Assembly (NCBI RefSeq): GCF_003668045.3
Contig: NW_023276807.1
Location: 262,899,599 to 262,963,598 of the forward strand
Direction: 5' to 3'
Length of the DNA stretch: 64,000 bases
Source: Cricetulus griseus
Taxonomy: Eukaryota > Chordata > Mammalia > Rodentia > Cricetidae
Below the pieces are notes generated by a model that was not told where the DNA came from, did no database searches, and saw nothing but the letters and a program-made list of their open reading frames with translations. The position numbers and the translations under genes are program-made. Numbering within the stretch: position 1 is the first letter of the stretch; each line of letters starts with the position of its first letter. This document shows, one piece after another, positions 12,054 through 24,850 of the stretch.

Positions 12054-12879
12054 TCTGGAAGTGTCTTTTTCCTCCCTCTCCCCTCACTTTTGTAGCCATT
12101 CTCCCCCCTTTTTTTACTTCCTGTCTGCTAGGTACTGAAGCCTAGGTAATGTAAGCACTATGTCTTTGGGACAAAAGTTTGTTTTAATCTACCTTTTATG
12201 TTTGGGGGTCTTATTTTTGTATATTTTTAAACTTTCAAATGAGGTCATGAAATATCATATTGTCTTGAGTTTCAAAGCGAGGATGTTGTATGAAATATTT
12301 TATCATGTTTTCATGTGTTATGTTTTTATCACAAATTAATCATTACAGCTAAGGACCTTAAAAACTCATAAACCAAGTATTCAACCTATCACATTCTCCC
12401 AGTTAATTTGGAAACCAGACAATTGCTCGGTTGTCACATTTTATATATAAAATGTATTGAAATTATTAATAAATTTAATGCAACTGTTTTAGAAGATTAT
12501 TTTAGACAAAATGACTACATTTTTATTTTAAATTTATTCAAGATATGTTAGAACAGATAATATGCATATGGGAGCTCCATTTTTAAAGTAAACTAGTCTC
12601 AATGAAGCAGGGACTCAGAAAAAGATTATGTGGTAAAGGTGTTATATTTGTTTTACATACACAAGAAATGATTAAAATCTTATCCATGGTATGGGAGAGA
12701 AGAGAAAACTCAACATACATGTATGAAGAGATTTACAAACAAGTTGATCAAATTTTGGTAATTATACATGATTCACAGAATAATAATGTATGGCTGATAA
12801 ACTGACCACCATTGTTTATTTATGGCTGAATGCACAACTATATGAAAGCAGAATTATCCCTTTTCATTTAAATAAACAC
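12052..12879. other. Unassigned A+T-rich DNA
   Basis: No recognised repeat. Frames at 12602-12805 and 12790-12993 have no domain. Confidence 0.4.
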
Positions 12880-12893
12880 AGAACTGCCTTCTT
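12880..12893. repeat. Target-site duplication, left copy
   Basis: agaactgccttctt. It matches 13704-13717 (agacctgccttctt) at 13 of 14 positions. The pair brackets the ID-like head, the L1 3' end and the later LTR. Confidence 0.85.
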
Positions 12894-12950
12894 GGGAGTT
12901 GGAGGTGTAGCTCAGCTGATAAAGCACTTGCCTAGCATGCGTGAGATGAA
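12894..12950 (+). mobile_element. ID/tRNA-Ala-like SINE head (5' part only), fused to L1
   Basis: The first ~55 bp read as an ID-type head: 'gttggaggtgtagctcag' contains a pol III A box. It continues through an anticodon-arm-like 'cttgcctagcatgcgtgag' with AGC in the Ala anticodon position. The B box and the rest of the tRNA-like body are missing. Around 12945-12950 the sequence passes without spacer into L1 3' UTR. Because the shared TSD brackets both, head and L1 probably entered together. Confidence 0.75.
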
Positions 12951-13703
12951 GGTCTATGGGGCCTCTGGCAGTGGAACCAGTATTTATCCCTAGGTCATGA
13001 ATGGGCTTTTGGAGTCCATTCCCTATGTAGAGAAGCTCTCTCAGCATAGATACAAGGGGGGAAGGCCTAATTGACATGACACACTTTGATGATTCTTGCA
13101 TCAGGGGCCTCACCCTCCCTAAAGAGTAGATAGGGGGTGGGATGGGATGTTTTATGGTGAGGGAAATGGGAGTGAGAGGGAACTGGGATTTCTATGATAG
13201 GGAATGTCCTTCTGTGTATGTTTATCGTATTGGTTTTTGAATAAAGTACTGTTGGTCAACGAAGAAGCAAGTTAGGACAGGACTAGGAGTCAAGGAGGAT
13301 TCTGGGAGATGTAGTAAAGGTAAGTCTTTTGGTTTAGGCAGGAAGTGACATAGCAGACTGACTGAGAATATAAGCAGAAAATTGTCCTCCTGGGATTCCT
13401 CTTCCTCTTGGTTTCTGCTCTGGAACTGCCATGTGATCCCAGGAAGAGGATGCCAGGAGAAGGTGTCCTCAATAGGATAAGTCTTATAAAATATGTCTTA
13501 TAAAATATAGATTTATGATAATTAAGACTGAGCTAGCATATAAGAAATCATAGTAAAATGGCCAGCAGCATTGTAAACTAATATAAGAATCTGTGTGTTA
13601 TTCTGGGGCTCAGGTGGATGGAGTAAAGATTTATCATTACATTGCTATAAAATAAGATTGTTTTCAATTTAAATAAAAATTTATTAAAACAAAAATAGTG
13701 AAA
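12951..13703 (+). mobile_element. L1 3' end (terminal 3' UTR), split by a solo LTR
   Basis: The sequence from 'ggtctatggggcctctggca' to 13194 is collinear with the L1 3' UTR at 62620-62880 and 36380-36600. The tail resumes after the LTR at 13648 ('aagattgttttcaatttaaa') and ends in A-rich DNA before the right TSD. It contains no coding part. Confidence 0.85.
13195..13641 (+). mobile_element. Solo LTR, family A copy 2
   Basis: Begins TGATAGGGAATG and ends ATCATTACA. It is flanked by tttcta (13189-13194) and ttgcta (13642-13647), a 6-bp duplication with one mismatch, as expected of class II ERVs. It is collinear with copies 1 and 3 but has lost part of the segment after 'gtaaactaatataagaatct' and carries a duplicated 'gtcttataaaatat' motif (about 13480-13508). 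It sits inside the L1 3' end, so it is younger than that L1 insertion. Confidence 0.88.
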
Positions 13704-13717
13704 AGACCTGCCTTCTT
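13704..13717. repeat. Target-site duplication, right copy
   Basis: agacctgccttctt, matching 12880-12893 at 13 of 14 positions, directly after the L1 A-rich tail. Confidence 0.85.
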
Positions 13718-16700
13718 ATAGTTATCACCCTAAAAGTTTAAACAAACTTACACAACAATTCATACAATATCCAGTACAGTCACTCTATTAGTAAATTTCT
13801 GGAAAAACAGGAGTCATATTTATTGTAAAAATTGCTCATATTTGAACTAGACATGCTTTATTAGCCTGAATATCTTTGGCAAAATTCTGGTATTTACTAG
13901 AAAAGTTAGTAAGTTTTCTCTGTGTATTCATTAATATTTGATGCCTTTTAAGGAAATTTCATGGTAATGTTGTAAACATAGCCAATATTCTAGCTCATTA
14001 AAGCCATGTCAAGCGCCTTGTGCAAGGACAGACTCCATGTAGGCCAAGACTAACCTACCATTGTACTAAAACAAGTCTCTAGAATTAGGCATGGGATACT
14101 AATTTTCTAATTCAAAAAATTCATATCAAATAGCTTCAATTATTTGAAATTGTACTATTATACTAAGAAAGATTAAGAGAAAGGAATTACATTGATCCTT
14201 TTTTCATGGTATCTATTCTAAGTTTGGACATACTTATTTTGTTGTTAATTTAATAATTGTACAACCTTTATACCTTGACTGGGTATAAGCAAATATGAAG
14301 TTTAATGTGTTATTATTGAATTATAACAGGTACAGCAAAAGTTATTGTTAAATAGATTATTCATTTTTGAAGAAAGTCATGTCTACTAACAACTCTAAAA
14401 TATTTAGTCTTTATGATGTGCTGTTCTGCTAATGTTGTTCCACATATATGAGAGTTTCTGATACTTGTGAAACATGGCTTACAATTTACCATATAGACCA
14501 TGTAGACTGTTGTCACTTCTCCAACAAATCCAGTAGACTTTTCCATGGTTTTGAATTACTGTTGCCATATATAGTGAACTTTGTGTTTATTGATTTTGTG
14601 ATATGACTCAATATGTAGAGATATGCATCCAGTGATTTTTCTCTAAATATTTATTTATAATACTAGTTAGTGTTATTTATCTTAATATAGTTCTCATAAG
14701 TAATTATAACCAGTGTCTTGCAAATTCTTCCTGATTTGGTAATCTTAAAATAGCATATTTAGCACAGGGTCTTAATTCAAAGTAGTTAAACTCATCACAT
14801 TTTAATGCATTTTTCAGATATTAAGGGGAAGAAATAAATTTCGTTCAATATCAATTAATGTCTTTCTTTGTATAGCCCTTTACAAAAATCTTATGGGCAG
14901 AATTATGCTTCCTAGTTCCTGCTGTCACTGCCTTTCAAGTGTTAATCCCCAAACTTCATTTGTTCTTTGTTCTCTGGGGGAGAAATACATGTAAAGAAAA
15001 CTGAAACTAGCAAGTGTGTGATGCTTAACACTTAGAGAATTCTGATAATTTTACAAGGCCAGTGGATCGAGTGATTGGAAACATGGAGAGAATGCAAGCA
15101 AAATCCTTTGTGGCATTCAGACTTTCTAGAGTCCCAGGAATCAACTATGCTAAAATTTGTTTCTTTCAGAAAACAATATGGGGAAAGAATATTTTATTAT
15201 GAAATCTCATGATTACAACACCAGTAATTATAATTAGGTTATACTTATTTTACATGTTGCAACTACCAACATATTAATTCAGAAAAATTAAATGCTAAAA
15301 TAATTATTGTCCAGTGGTATTGCTTCTTTTCCCAAGGCAGCAATTTTGATGAAACTACCCTAGGGCAAAAAATTCATGGTGTGAATTTTATGGCATTTTC
15401 CCATGATTTGAATCATTATCTCCAAGAAGGAGAGGAATTCTAATGAGATTCAGAAAGTAAACAAAGTCTGCATGCCTAGAGAAGCTGAAACTTAAACCCT
15501 CCAGGAAATCCTTTTCCTCACGCTAATAGAAGCAGTACACACTCCCCTCCTTAGGAAACTGACTGTCACAGTTGCCCAATAGTCCTGGGGATAGCTACAA
15601 GACTACTAGAACAGCTACAAGTTGAACAGACCTCTGAGGTTACAGTTTTGTAACTCATCAATGGGTTAGGGTGGCCTTTTGGTTATGCAGCTGCCTTCAG
15701 TCATTTCTACCTCTGTAGGGACTTCCTCACCCATCTTCCCCTTACTAACCCTAATAAACTCTTGGTGGTTCACCAAGGCAGACATTGGTACAATTTGATT
15801 TATCCTAAGTTCCTTTTCTGGGGTGAGCACATGTGTACATGTCTCCACAGGAAATTCTCTCACAAGACAGTATATTGGTTTTCATTTGTCCTCCTTTGCC
15901 TTTAGATTCGAAGTTGCTTTGATTTAGGGTTGTTTAAATCTAGAAGGGTATTGTTACACTCAGTGAGTTATCTTTCTGATTCTATACACTGGTACACGTT
16001 CATGTCTAAATCAACCATAGACTTTCTGAAATAAAACTACTATCTGTTTATGGTTATCATTATTAATATTCAATACATTCTAAAACAAAGGAATTGCCAT
16101 CTATTTTAAGAAGCTGGTTGTACCAAGTCACTGTGTTCTTTTTCAGATGGAATTCATGAATAAACAAAGTATATCTTCTTCACTTTTAGTAACTGAATTT
16201 AGGAGGTCAGAAACCTGGCTGGCTCCTAATGTCATGGATGTGACTGCTAATAGACTGTGGCACATTGCCTAGCATCCACCCTTGCATCTCCATGACAATG
16301 GTCCTGAGGTTGAGCCTTACAGCTTTGTCCTTTCCCTCAGTGCCTGGAGCTGACTCCAAGTAGCCTTCTGCAACTCTTCCTGTGACAGACATTAGACACA
16401 TTCTGTCTGCAGTCCCAGATCTCCATAGTCTTTCTCCTTTCTTTGTAACCCTTTGCCTCAAACCATCTCAGTTCTTGCCTTTTCAGCACAGTCACAGCCT
16501 TCCCAGTCTTTGTTTTCCCCAGTCAAAGTTCCTCGAGGAATTCTTATATTTTTGGTAATGACTGTGCCATCTTTCCAGTCCCTTTGAGGAATTCTTTAGC
16601 CTCTCTATAGTTACAGTTGAGTTTTCCAGAGGCAGGTGGTTCTATGAGTTGTTTGATTTGTCTGGGTTGTTCTTGTTTGTTTGTTTGTTCTGATTTTTTT

Positions 16701-17290
16701 TTCTTTTTTTGCTTCATTTTTTGCTGTGCTTTTTGTTTGCTATTACTAGGTCAGCCCATTATCCCTGTAATAAAGATAACAAGGAGTCAATAAATCCAAT
16801 TATATTACTCTTTATTGGGGTCTAGTGTTGGAACAAAGAGTGTATTATACAGGATAATTTTATCCTACACTCAGTCAAGGTAGAAGCCTGACTATTTACT
16901 GTATTCAGTCACACATATACAAAATCCTCTGTCTGATTTTATGCTTTAGCCTAGTCTGATATATCTATTGAAATGCCTTGATCTACTCTTTATATTTCCC
17001 ACTAGAACAGGTGTGGGGATGAAATAGTCTGAGAACTATCTGTCAAACAATCAAGGTTTTCTTCAGTTATCTGGAAGGAAAAATGAATACAAATAATTGC
17101 AAAAAGGTGCGTATGACAAAGATTTTGCATGAAACTAATATTAATATCCAGTGAAATATGCAGGTCAATTCTTGTTCCATCTAAATATTATTATGTGACC
17201 TGGGTCTACCTGATTTGTTCCAGAATCACTGGATTAGGTTTTAAAAAGTAAGTGAATATTTCTGAATATTTTTACTGTTATGGCTAATAG
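13718..17290. other. Unassigned DNA
   Basis: About 3.6 kb with no intact frame. 15500-15870 contains 'cctaataaactcttggtgg', which resembles the R/polyadenylation part of an LTR, but ends could not be defined. 16200-16640 is less A+T-rich and carries an 84-codon reverse frame without domains. A T/TG-rich tract lies at 16670-16740. Confidence 0.4.
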
Positions 17291-17294
17291 TGTT

Positions 17295-17655
17295 TTTTTT
17301 TTTTAACTTGACAAGACCTAGGACCACCCAGAAGACAATATTCACTCATGCATTGCCTGTGAGGATTTATCTATATAAGTGAGCAATGGAGTATGTATGT
17401 CCCGATGGATTATACAGAATGTCCTCATTTCGGGAGAAGATCCATTCAGAACATACCTAGCTTCATTAGATGGGTGGGAAACCTAGAATAAGAAAGGGAG
17501 CTAAGCAGTTGTCTCCTCACAATAGATGCAAAATGACTGGCTGCCCCAAGCTTTATGATTTCAATTCTGTGCTGGAATATATCTTCACACTCAGTGCCAA
17601 AATAAACCTTTCCTTCATTAAATCTTTCTAAAGGTATTTTGTCAAACCAGTGAGA
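17295..17655 (+). mobile_element. Old dispersed repeat (hAT-Charlie-like non-autonomous family, tentative)
   Basis: Opens with 'aacttgacaagacctaggac' and closes with 'ccaaaataaacctttccttc' then 'ggtattttgtcaaaccagtg'. The same landmarks recur at 18295-18620 and, reversed, at 25436-25760. The layout matches a common rodent repeat that I associate with URR1/RCHARR1-type DNA transposons. The name is uncertain. Confidence 0.4.
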
Positions 17656-18290
17656 AGAACATGTGATAAAGAAAATTGATAGACATAAGTGGGAACAATA
17701 TTTATATAAACTTGACTCTTTAATACTTAGGTATTTAGAACTGGATTATAGGAGGGATGTGGAAGATTTTTGTAACTTTGGCCTAGAAAGTTACAAAGAG
17801 TCATCTGCCAAGGAAAGCAGCTGAACATACTGGATGTAACTCCAGAGGTGCTTGTGGGCTGCAGGCTGGAGCGTTACAGCAGAGGGCTACTAAAGCACCT
17901 GGCACAGAGTTGATTATATCACTTGCAGGAGGTGCCGGATTATTTTTTTTCCAGTGTGGAGGGGCCTGCTGAGCTCTAGTCTTGTTTTGGTCTCATCACT
18001 CTTTGGTATTCTCAATTCTTCATTTTTATAATGGAAAATTTTACTTGGTACCATTGTCCATTGGAAATATATAACTTTTTTAATTGTATGAGCCTCAAAG
18101 TTAAGCAATTGCCTTGAGACTCAGACTAGATTTGGATTCTTGGTTTTAAAATAATATTGCAACTGGTAAAGTCTATGGAGTTGTTTTGATATGAGATTAA
18201 GTACGTTTTGTAAGAGGGAATGACCATGAATCTGTGGGAAATAAAGGAGGATGTTTGTGGTGAAAAGTGATGAACTTGTGTCAACTTGAC
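17656..18290. other. Unassigned DNA
   Basis: No recognised repeat or supported coding region. Confidence 0.35.
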
Positions 18291-18294
18291 AGAG

Positions 18295-18625
18295 GTTACA
18301 ACTATGATGGTTGTTTTGAATGTCAGTTTGACAGAATCTAGAATTACCCTGGCTCTAGGCTTATAGATACAGCAGTAAATATTTATTTAGATCATGTTAT
18401 ACCTTAAGAAGCTACTTAATAACATTCTATGAACAGGGGTCTTAGAGAGAATTGACCTAAGTGCGAGACCAGCACTTAACACTCTCAGATTCTTGAGAGA
18501 TGTAATGTATCCAATATCTCTATATGCTATCATGACTTCCCTTCAGTTAAGGAACTATAATTAAAAATAAACCTTCCTTCCTTAAATTGTTTTGATCAGA
18601 TATCAACAAACAAGTAACACACAGA
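18295..18625 (+). mobile_element. Second copy of the old dispersed repeat (tentative)
   Basis: Contains 'cagtttgacagaatctagaa' near the left and 'aaaaataaaccttccttcct' then 'gttttgatcagatatcaaca' near the right, in the same order as the copy ending at 17655. Confidence 0.4.
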
Positions 18626-18640
18626 TAACAACAAACAAGT

Positions 18641-18690
18641 AAGACAGACAGACAGACAGACAGACAGACACAACTCACACACACACACAC
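18641..18690. repeat. (GACA)n then (CA)n compound microsatellite
   Basis: About seven GACA units are followed after a short break by seven to eight CA units. Confidence 0.95.
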
Positions 18691-21600
18691 TACAGTTAAT
18701 AGATAATACTGTTCAGATAATTAAAGTACGAGGAAAGGGGGAAATTTTACAATTTTGGAAATATAGGAAAGCTTATGGTAAAACAATATTTAAAAAATAG
18801 TCAATATTTTATGTTGAAAGCTGTTTGATTTCTAAATTTCCTCAACATTTTTGTGAAAGTAGAACATTTTCATATTGCGAACTGTGATTCACTTACCATC
18901 AGGTAAATGTCTGTCTTTCATACACACACATAAACATGCACACGAAACACATACACAATCACACAGGCACACACACACACTGTGCATGCTCCAAGATAAT
19001 TGAGAATGGACATATCTCCCAATTTTGCAGCTTATTAAACTGAGATTTTATTACCTACACAACAGGATCTTCATGTTCTGCCATGGCATACTAAGGTGGC
19101 CAAAGGTTATAAAAAAGACGTCCATCCAGCAGCCTGGGAGTTCACACTTGAGCCTGTTTCTATTGGTACTAATATGAAAAAAATGAGCCTCATCCTAATG
19201 AAAGACAGACATCAGGTATGAATTGTATATCACCATATCAAATCCCATTTCTTGGTCATCTCTGAGGGTAGATCTTTAAGAAATATTAGCAAATGTACTG
19301 AATAGCACATAATAATTCTTCTCAACTTTTGATAAGTCAACCTTGTGTTAGAGTTTTGCTTTGTCTTCCCTAATCTCCTAATAATATTTCAAGAAAGGAT
19401 TAAAAATTTTTTCCTACAATAGTTATCTGTTTATTTGTCATTATAAAAAGATAAAAAACCCATTAAATATTGATGGGATTAGATAAAATAAAAAGCAATC
19501 AGGTAACTACTATTTGCTTTATAATTGGATCTTAAAACATTAAAAAGTTCAACAACTAACAATACTTAAACAGGAATTATTAATGTTTTCTGTTATTTCA
19601 AGGATGAGTGTGTAGCTTATAATCCTTGAAAGGTAGCTTGCTTGGCTTTCCCAGTATCAGGAAAACTAGGTGGTTTCCATGAATAGCAGAACATTTGGGA
19701 TTGAGTGAGGTCTTGGATTATTTACCTTCTTGTCAACATAGCATACCCTTCCACTAGATGAAGTGATTTGTCCTTAAACTAATACAAAGACAAATGAGTA
19801 AACACTAGTTTGTTCTTAATTGAGTCTATGAAAGATGTTAACCCATCTTATTGTTGCAGGTCCTCATCTACTTAGACTTGTGTATAACAAACTATGAAAC
19901 CTGTTGTTGAACTGTTAGAGGAATGTAGTAAAAATAAACTTTAGTGTTCTTGGCACAGGAGCCCAAAGTTATAACTTTTATGTTCTAATGTTGAACAGGG
20001 ACATACCACCATTTATTCACCCTGGGAACATTTTTCTCTGAAGTAGCAAGACATCCAATGGAGGTACCAATTCTCTTCTGTGTAATTGTTCCAGGACCAT
20101 GTGATTTATATAGAAAACATCCAAAGACTTCCATTGTGCAGTGTGCAGTGGCTGCCATTTATAGACCAATGCAAAGGAATATACCCCATATTTGAAAGAG
20201 AGTTATTAGAGTGTAAATAAAATAATTGCAAAATGTAATACTGAGATTCCCATTTCACCTCTGAATTCACAAATCTGACAATTTTTTCAGCATAAAGAAG
20301 CTACAAAAGAGGTTTAATTTGGTTTTCATTATCTGAATATTTTTAGTAATGAAGAACACTGTAAGTGAGCATTACTTCCTCTCATGACACATACATATAA
20401 ACTTCAGTGATGTAAATAAGAGTAAGAGTTACTTCTGTTAATGTTCAAATATCTTAATGCATTTTTGTTAGTAGGTAAGTTTACTACTGTACTGATTCAC
20501 TGTATGTTGGACACACTGATGAATCTTCCATTTTAATTGATGTCTTCCTCATCTTTATGTGGATCTAGAAAACTCTTTGCCTGTGATGTCGGGCTTTCTT
20601 CTATGACATTTCTCAGGAACCAGTAGAATGTTAAGTTGTATTTTTATTTGTTTGGTTTTTGATTGTTTTTTTTTTCAGATGTATTGGAAGATTTGATAGA
20701 CTAAAGGTGATCCAAGACTATGTGGGCTTAATTTAAAAATTGCTAAACTTTGTTTCTTTTGAAGAACTAATGCATAAAAGCGATAATTGGATTGCTAATA
20801 AAATAAACTTATATTGGTAAGCTTCAACTGTGTATGATTAGCACCCACATGCAACATTCAGCCCAAAGTACCCGGATCCTGATTATAAGTCAGAAAATTT
20901 TAACACATGCTTTCACTTCCTATTTTGGTCCAAGTGAAGAAAACCAAAGATTTCTCACCAACCCATCAGGGAGGATGCTGTTTATTAGTAGCTTTCATGC
21001 AGTTCTTTCATTTTAGCAACGTCTAATTAAGATACACAGGAAGCCTTCCCTGTTTTTCCATAAAAAAAAAAAAAACTTTTTCCACTATCTTAGAATAGTA
21101 AAGACATTTGATTCTAGAGAAGATTTGAATTAATTCTTGGAAACATTTTCTTGGATGTTTATGACCATAATTTTGTATTATCTTGAACAAAAATATTCCA
21201 ACATCCAACTGAATATGTGTTAGGGGAAAGTTCCTCCCCTTCATAAGATGCTAAAATGTGTTGGAAATTGTATTCTTCTTGAAGGAGTATTGAAGAATTT
21301 ATGTTCAATTGTCACTAGAACCACCAATTAAAATGAAGATTACAGTGTCTCCAAACTTTAAAGTTTCATTATTGATTTTAGATTAATGACTTATTTTGAT
21401 TAATATAAATTCTTATTTTACTAAATGACAGTTCTTAAATATTTACTTAACTTTGGAAAGTAATATGTCTCTGCAACCCATATCCTTAATGATTGCATTA
21501 AAATAGAGAAGGAAAGAAAGTAATACGGAGTAATAAATATTGCCCATTCTTTCTCCAGAGACACTGCCTCAATCAAACTTCATACGTGGACTCCTAACCT

Positions 21601-22542
21601 ATTACTTACTAGATTGCCCTTTACTTTGAGCTCAGGATTTCATTCTACTGAAGTGACAATATCTTATAATGAACTTTGATTCTCAGCTTTGAAGGGGAAA
21701 AAAAGGAACTAGAACTAAATTCTTCACTTGGTAACATGCTGTCCTTACTGCCAGAAAGATGGAGACAATTTTCTGACTGATTTGAAAAGTTATGAGAAAG
21801 AAAATATCTGAAGAAACAGACCATCTGGACAAATTCTTCCTTAATTGTCTCTGTATAGTTAAGCTTCAATAAAATAACTGTGAATCTTTGAAGTTTCTAT
21901 GCTCAGTGGAGATGTTAGTACATTCATTGTAGCAGCTGAGATGGTATTTGCCCACACTCATTCAATAACTTTATATAACAATATGAAACTGTGCTAGATT
22001 TACAGAACACTCATGGAGTTCTCGGCAGTATGGTTAAAGTAATAATTAACAGAAACTATTTTATGCATGAGGAATTACTCTCTAGGGAATATCAAGGCAG
22101 AAGTCGGCTAGCAGAAGGCAAGCAAAGAAACAAATGAAATTGCTGAAATTACCTATAAATTCTAGGAATTAAAGGCACATTAGGTGCATCACAACCTCTG
22201 AATTGGAACTTCTGTGGAGAAAAATCAGTTATCTCAATTCCTTATTCCTTTAACAAGTAAGCTCAGTTTGACTTGAATATTGTGAAAATTTAAGATGAAT
22301 AACCATTTAAAACTATTGTGGTAATTTCAAATGTTTGCTGTGGCAAATGTGTTCAGTTCTATGCTGGAATCACTAGCATTTGCCCAGTTTTTAATGACAG
22401 CACTCCATATCCAAGGGGAGAGCATCCATGTTTTTTCTTTGTATATTTTTATGACTGCACTTTGACAGACTCAGAAACCTACACCTCCACTACATAATCT
22501 AAGTTCATGGGACCCTCTTGGTGGTTTCATTAATTAATCCAA
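18691..22542. other. Unassigned A+T-rich DNA
   Basis: About 3.85 kb. A CA-rich tract lies at 18920-18985. No supported frame, RNA gene or SINE. The open frames at 20834-21016, 21023-21244 and 21645-21869 have no recognisable domain. Confidence 0.45.
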
Positions 22543-22742
22543 CATTCATAGCATTTGTTTGTTTTGTTTTGTTTTTTGTTTTTCGAGATAGGGTTTCTCT
22601 GTGGCTTTGGAGGCTATCCTGGAACTAGCTCTTGTAGACCAGGCTGGTCTCGAACTCACTCACAGAGATCCACCTGCCTCTGCCTCCCGAGTGCTGGGAT
22701 TAAAGGCGTGCGCCACCAATGCCTGGCCATTCACAGCATTTG
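22543..22742 (-). mobile_element. B1 SINE, near full length, with 15-bp TSD
   Basis: The reverse-strand element spans about 22558-22727, with a T-rich (tail) left end and the cricetid-type 'gtggctttggaggctatcc'. TSDs are cattcatagcatttg (22543-22557) and cattcacagcatttg (22728-22742), 14 of 15 identical. A 4-bp tandem duplication ('actcactc') sits in the right half. Good preservation suggests a fairly recent insertion. Confidence 0.93.
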
Positions 22743-23330
22743 ATTTATGTAAAAGAAGACTGAGAAATGCAAATTAGTAATAAATGACATATTGAATGAA
22801 GAGTATTTTCAATAAAGAATGCATATACAAATCTATTTTAAAATTTAAAATATATCTTATATTAAAAATATCACAACATATTAAATCTAAAATTAAAATA
22901 ATCTTCCCAACCAACGCTATTAAAAAAGGAACTTTACAAATTATTAATATTTTGAAAATGATGTTGTATGCATATTTGTATAAATAGTACTATGACATGT
23001 GATTGCTTATTTCCCAAATTGGCTTTCAATCTCTTTCTTTTTAATTTTGTTGACTACTTGTGAAAAAAATAATTGCATGCATTTGTAATGTTGTGCACTT
23101 TGTTGGGAACAAAACTGGAATTATTTTATCTTGTTTACATTATTAACAGACAATTAACTGCCAGATGTTTGCCTGCTCTCATTGATTACATATTTTAATA
23201 GAGTTTTAGAATTACTTGCTAATTGATTAACAAAATTAAAATTAATTGTTTTCTTAGTTGTTGTGTATATCAATTCTTTGATTAAATACATTTTAACCTT
23301 ATCTTGCAGTCTTTCTTTTTATTTAGAGAA
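22743..23330. other. Unassigned A+T-rich DNA
   Basis: Very A+T-rich. The 63-codon frame at 22796-22987 is Lys/Ile-rich by composition and has no domain. Confidence 0.4.
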
Positions 23331-23339
23331 TATTTTATT

Positions 23340-23541
23340 AGTTTTTGTAAACAAACCCATGTAGATAAGACCTTACATATTTAATAGAGGGCATTACCCC
23401 TGTACAAATAGAAAAAAATTAAGTTCAACATTTCTAGACCATTATGGCTGTTAATTTCTGTACAATGCCAACTAAACACAGTAAACTGGGATACTTTTTT
23501 CCAAAGTTGACAGTACAGCTAAAGTTTCCATAAATTCAAAT

Positions 23542-23639
<98 letters not shown>

Positions 23640-24850
23640 CAAAAAGACCAATAATAGCAGTATGTTATGCAACAATAGCAGCAACAGCTTTTCCAGGTTC
23701 TGCAGTCATTTGAACAAAATTGTAGAGACATCCAGCACACTCCATTTAAAAAAAAAATACAGCTGGCACTGGGTGATCCCATTGATGTATCAGGTGTGGT
23801 TTTGGGTTTTTTTGTTTTTTTTTTTTTTTTGCTCCCTTGTGTTCTTTGGATGTGTCTATGGCATTTCTGGGCTTGAAAGTAAAATGATACTAACTGGTGC
23901 TAGGTAGAGGAGCCTTATTTTTTATTATGGGAGCTTGTTATTTTTGTAACATGGTAATTTGGTTGAACACAATAAAGTACAGTAATAACTGATCTCCCTT
24001 CTTCCTGGATGAGTGAGCAGATGATTAAATGATGATGTCAGCGTTCTTGAGTTTATTCAAATGAGCAACATTTGGCTTCTGCTTCTGTTTAAATGATGTT
24101 GTATTTTGAAGCACTACTTGGCATCTCCTTCCTTCCTTGGAGGTCTCATCATTCAAACATAACATTTGATGACATGTTGGTAAGGTGAAGTCTTGCTTGC
24201 CTCCACTAGGTCATCTTCATATGAATTCAGTGGTTGTAGGATTTTGTTTTAGGGGCATTCTTTCATTTATTTAATAATGGTTTTTAGCTGATGTTCATGG
24301 AGAGAATGAATCCTTAGAAATGTGCTGCTAGAGAAAGGAAATCCTATCTAAGGGTGTGTTTCTTTACAGAACTGTTTCATAACATCTTTGGGCCCTCTGC
24401 TGGAAAAGTAGAATCAAGTCTCAAATAATGCCTTTCAAATTGTATCCTCTAGTATTATAGATGTAGGACAGTACTGTGTCATACCTCTGTGAATGTAAAT
24501 AGCTTATACCTGCTTTATGATACATAGTAGAGACTGTGCATTATCAGAGCTGTTTTTAATGATGTTACTCAGAATGGTTTCCTTCCAAATGATGTTGAGA
24601 AGCTAATTTAAAAAAAATGGTGCCAGGTACCACAAGAGTAACAGAACTGTGCTGTTTTCTTGGAGTCTTAATTTAGAGATGATTTTAATAAATTATTTGC
24701 CTGAACCATTATTGTATTTTACTTTATAAAGGCTCATTTATTCTCTTATTTCAAAAAAGTTGTCTCAGAATCCCTGTATTATTTTTGCTCTTGCAGGATC
24801 TTATGTGTACATATGTTGGATACAACTGAATAAAGTTAATAAAATCTATT
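23340..24850 (+). other. mRNA 3'-UTR-like non-coding block (unassigned)
   Basis: The texture differs from its surroundings: long runs without obvious repeat ancestry, and AATAAA-type signals at about 23969, 24686 and 24828-24840 ('ctgaataaagttaataaaat'). This resembles the tail of a long mRNA 3' UTR, either a real terminal exon or a retrocopy. No coding sequence was found upstream, and no poly(A) tail or TSD was seen. I cannot name a parent gene, and chance is a real alternative. Confidence 0.2.
23544..23634. repeat. (AC)n(AT)n compound microsatellite
   Basis: About 25 AC units are directly followed by about 20 AT units with one G interruption. It generates a spurious Ile-Tyr/Cys-Val reverse frame at 23519-23782. 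Confidence 0.97.

Noticed and set aside
12894..12950. Functional tRNA-Ala gene
   Set aside because: The A-box half is present, but the B box, T arm, 3' acceptor strand and terminator are replaced by L1 sequence.
15500..15870. LTR around 'cctaataaactcttggtgg'
   Set aside because: Polyadenylation-like motif only. No TG...CA pair with a duplication, and no second copy.
23519..23782. 87-codon reverse frame with Ile-Tyr and Cys-Val repeats
   Set aside because: Translation of the (AC)n(AT)n microsatellite.
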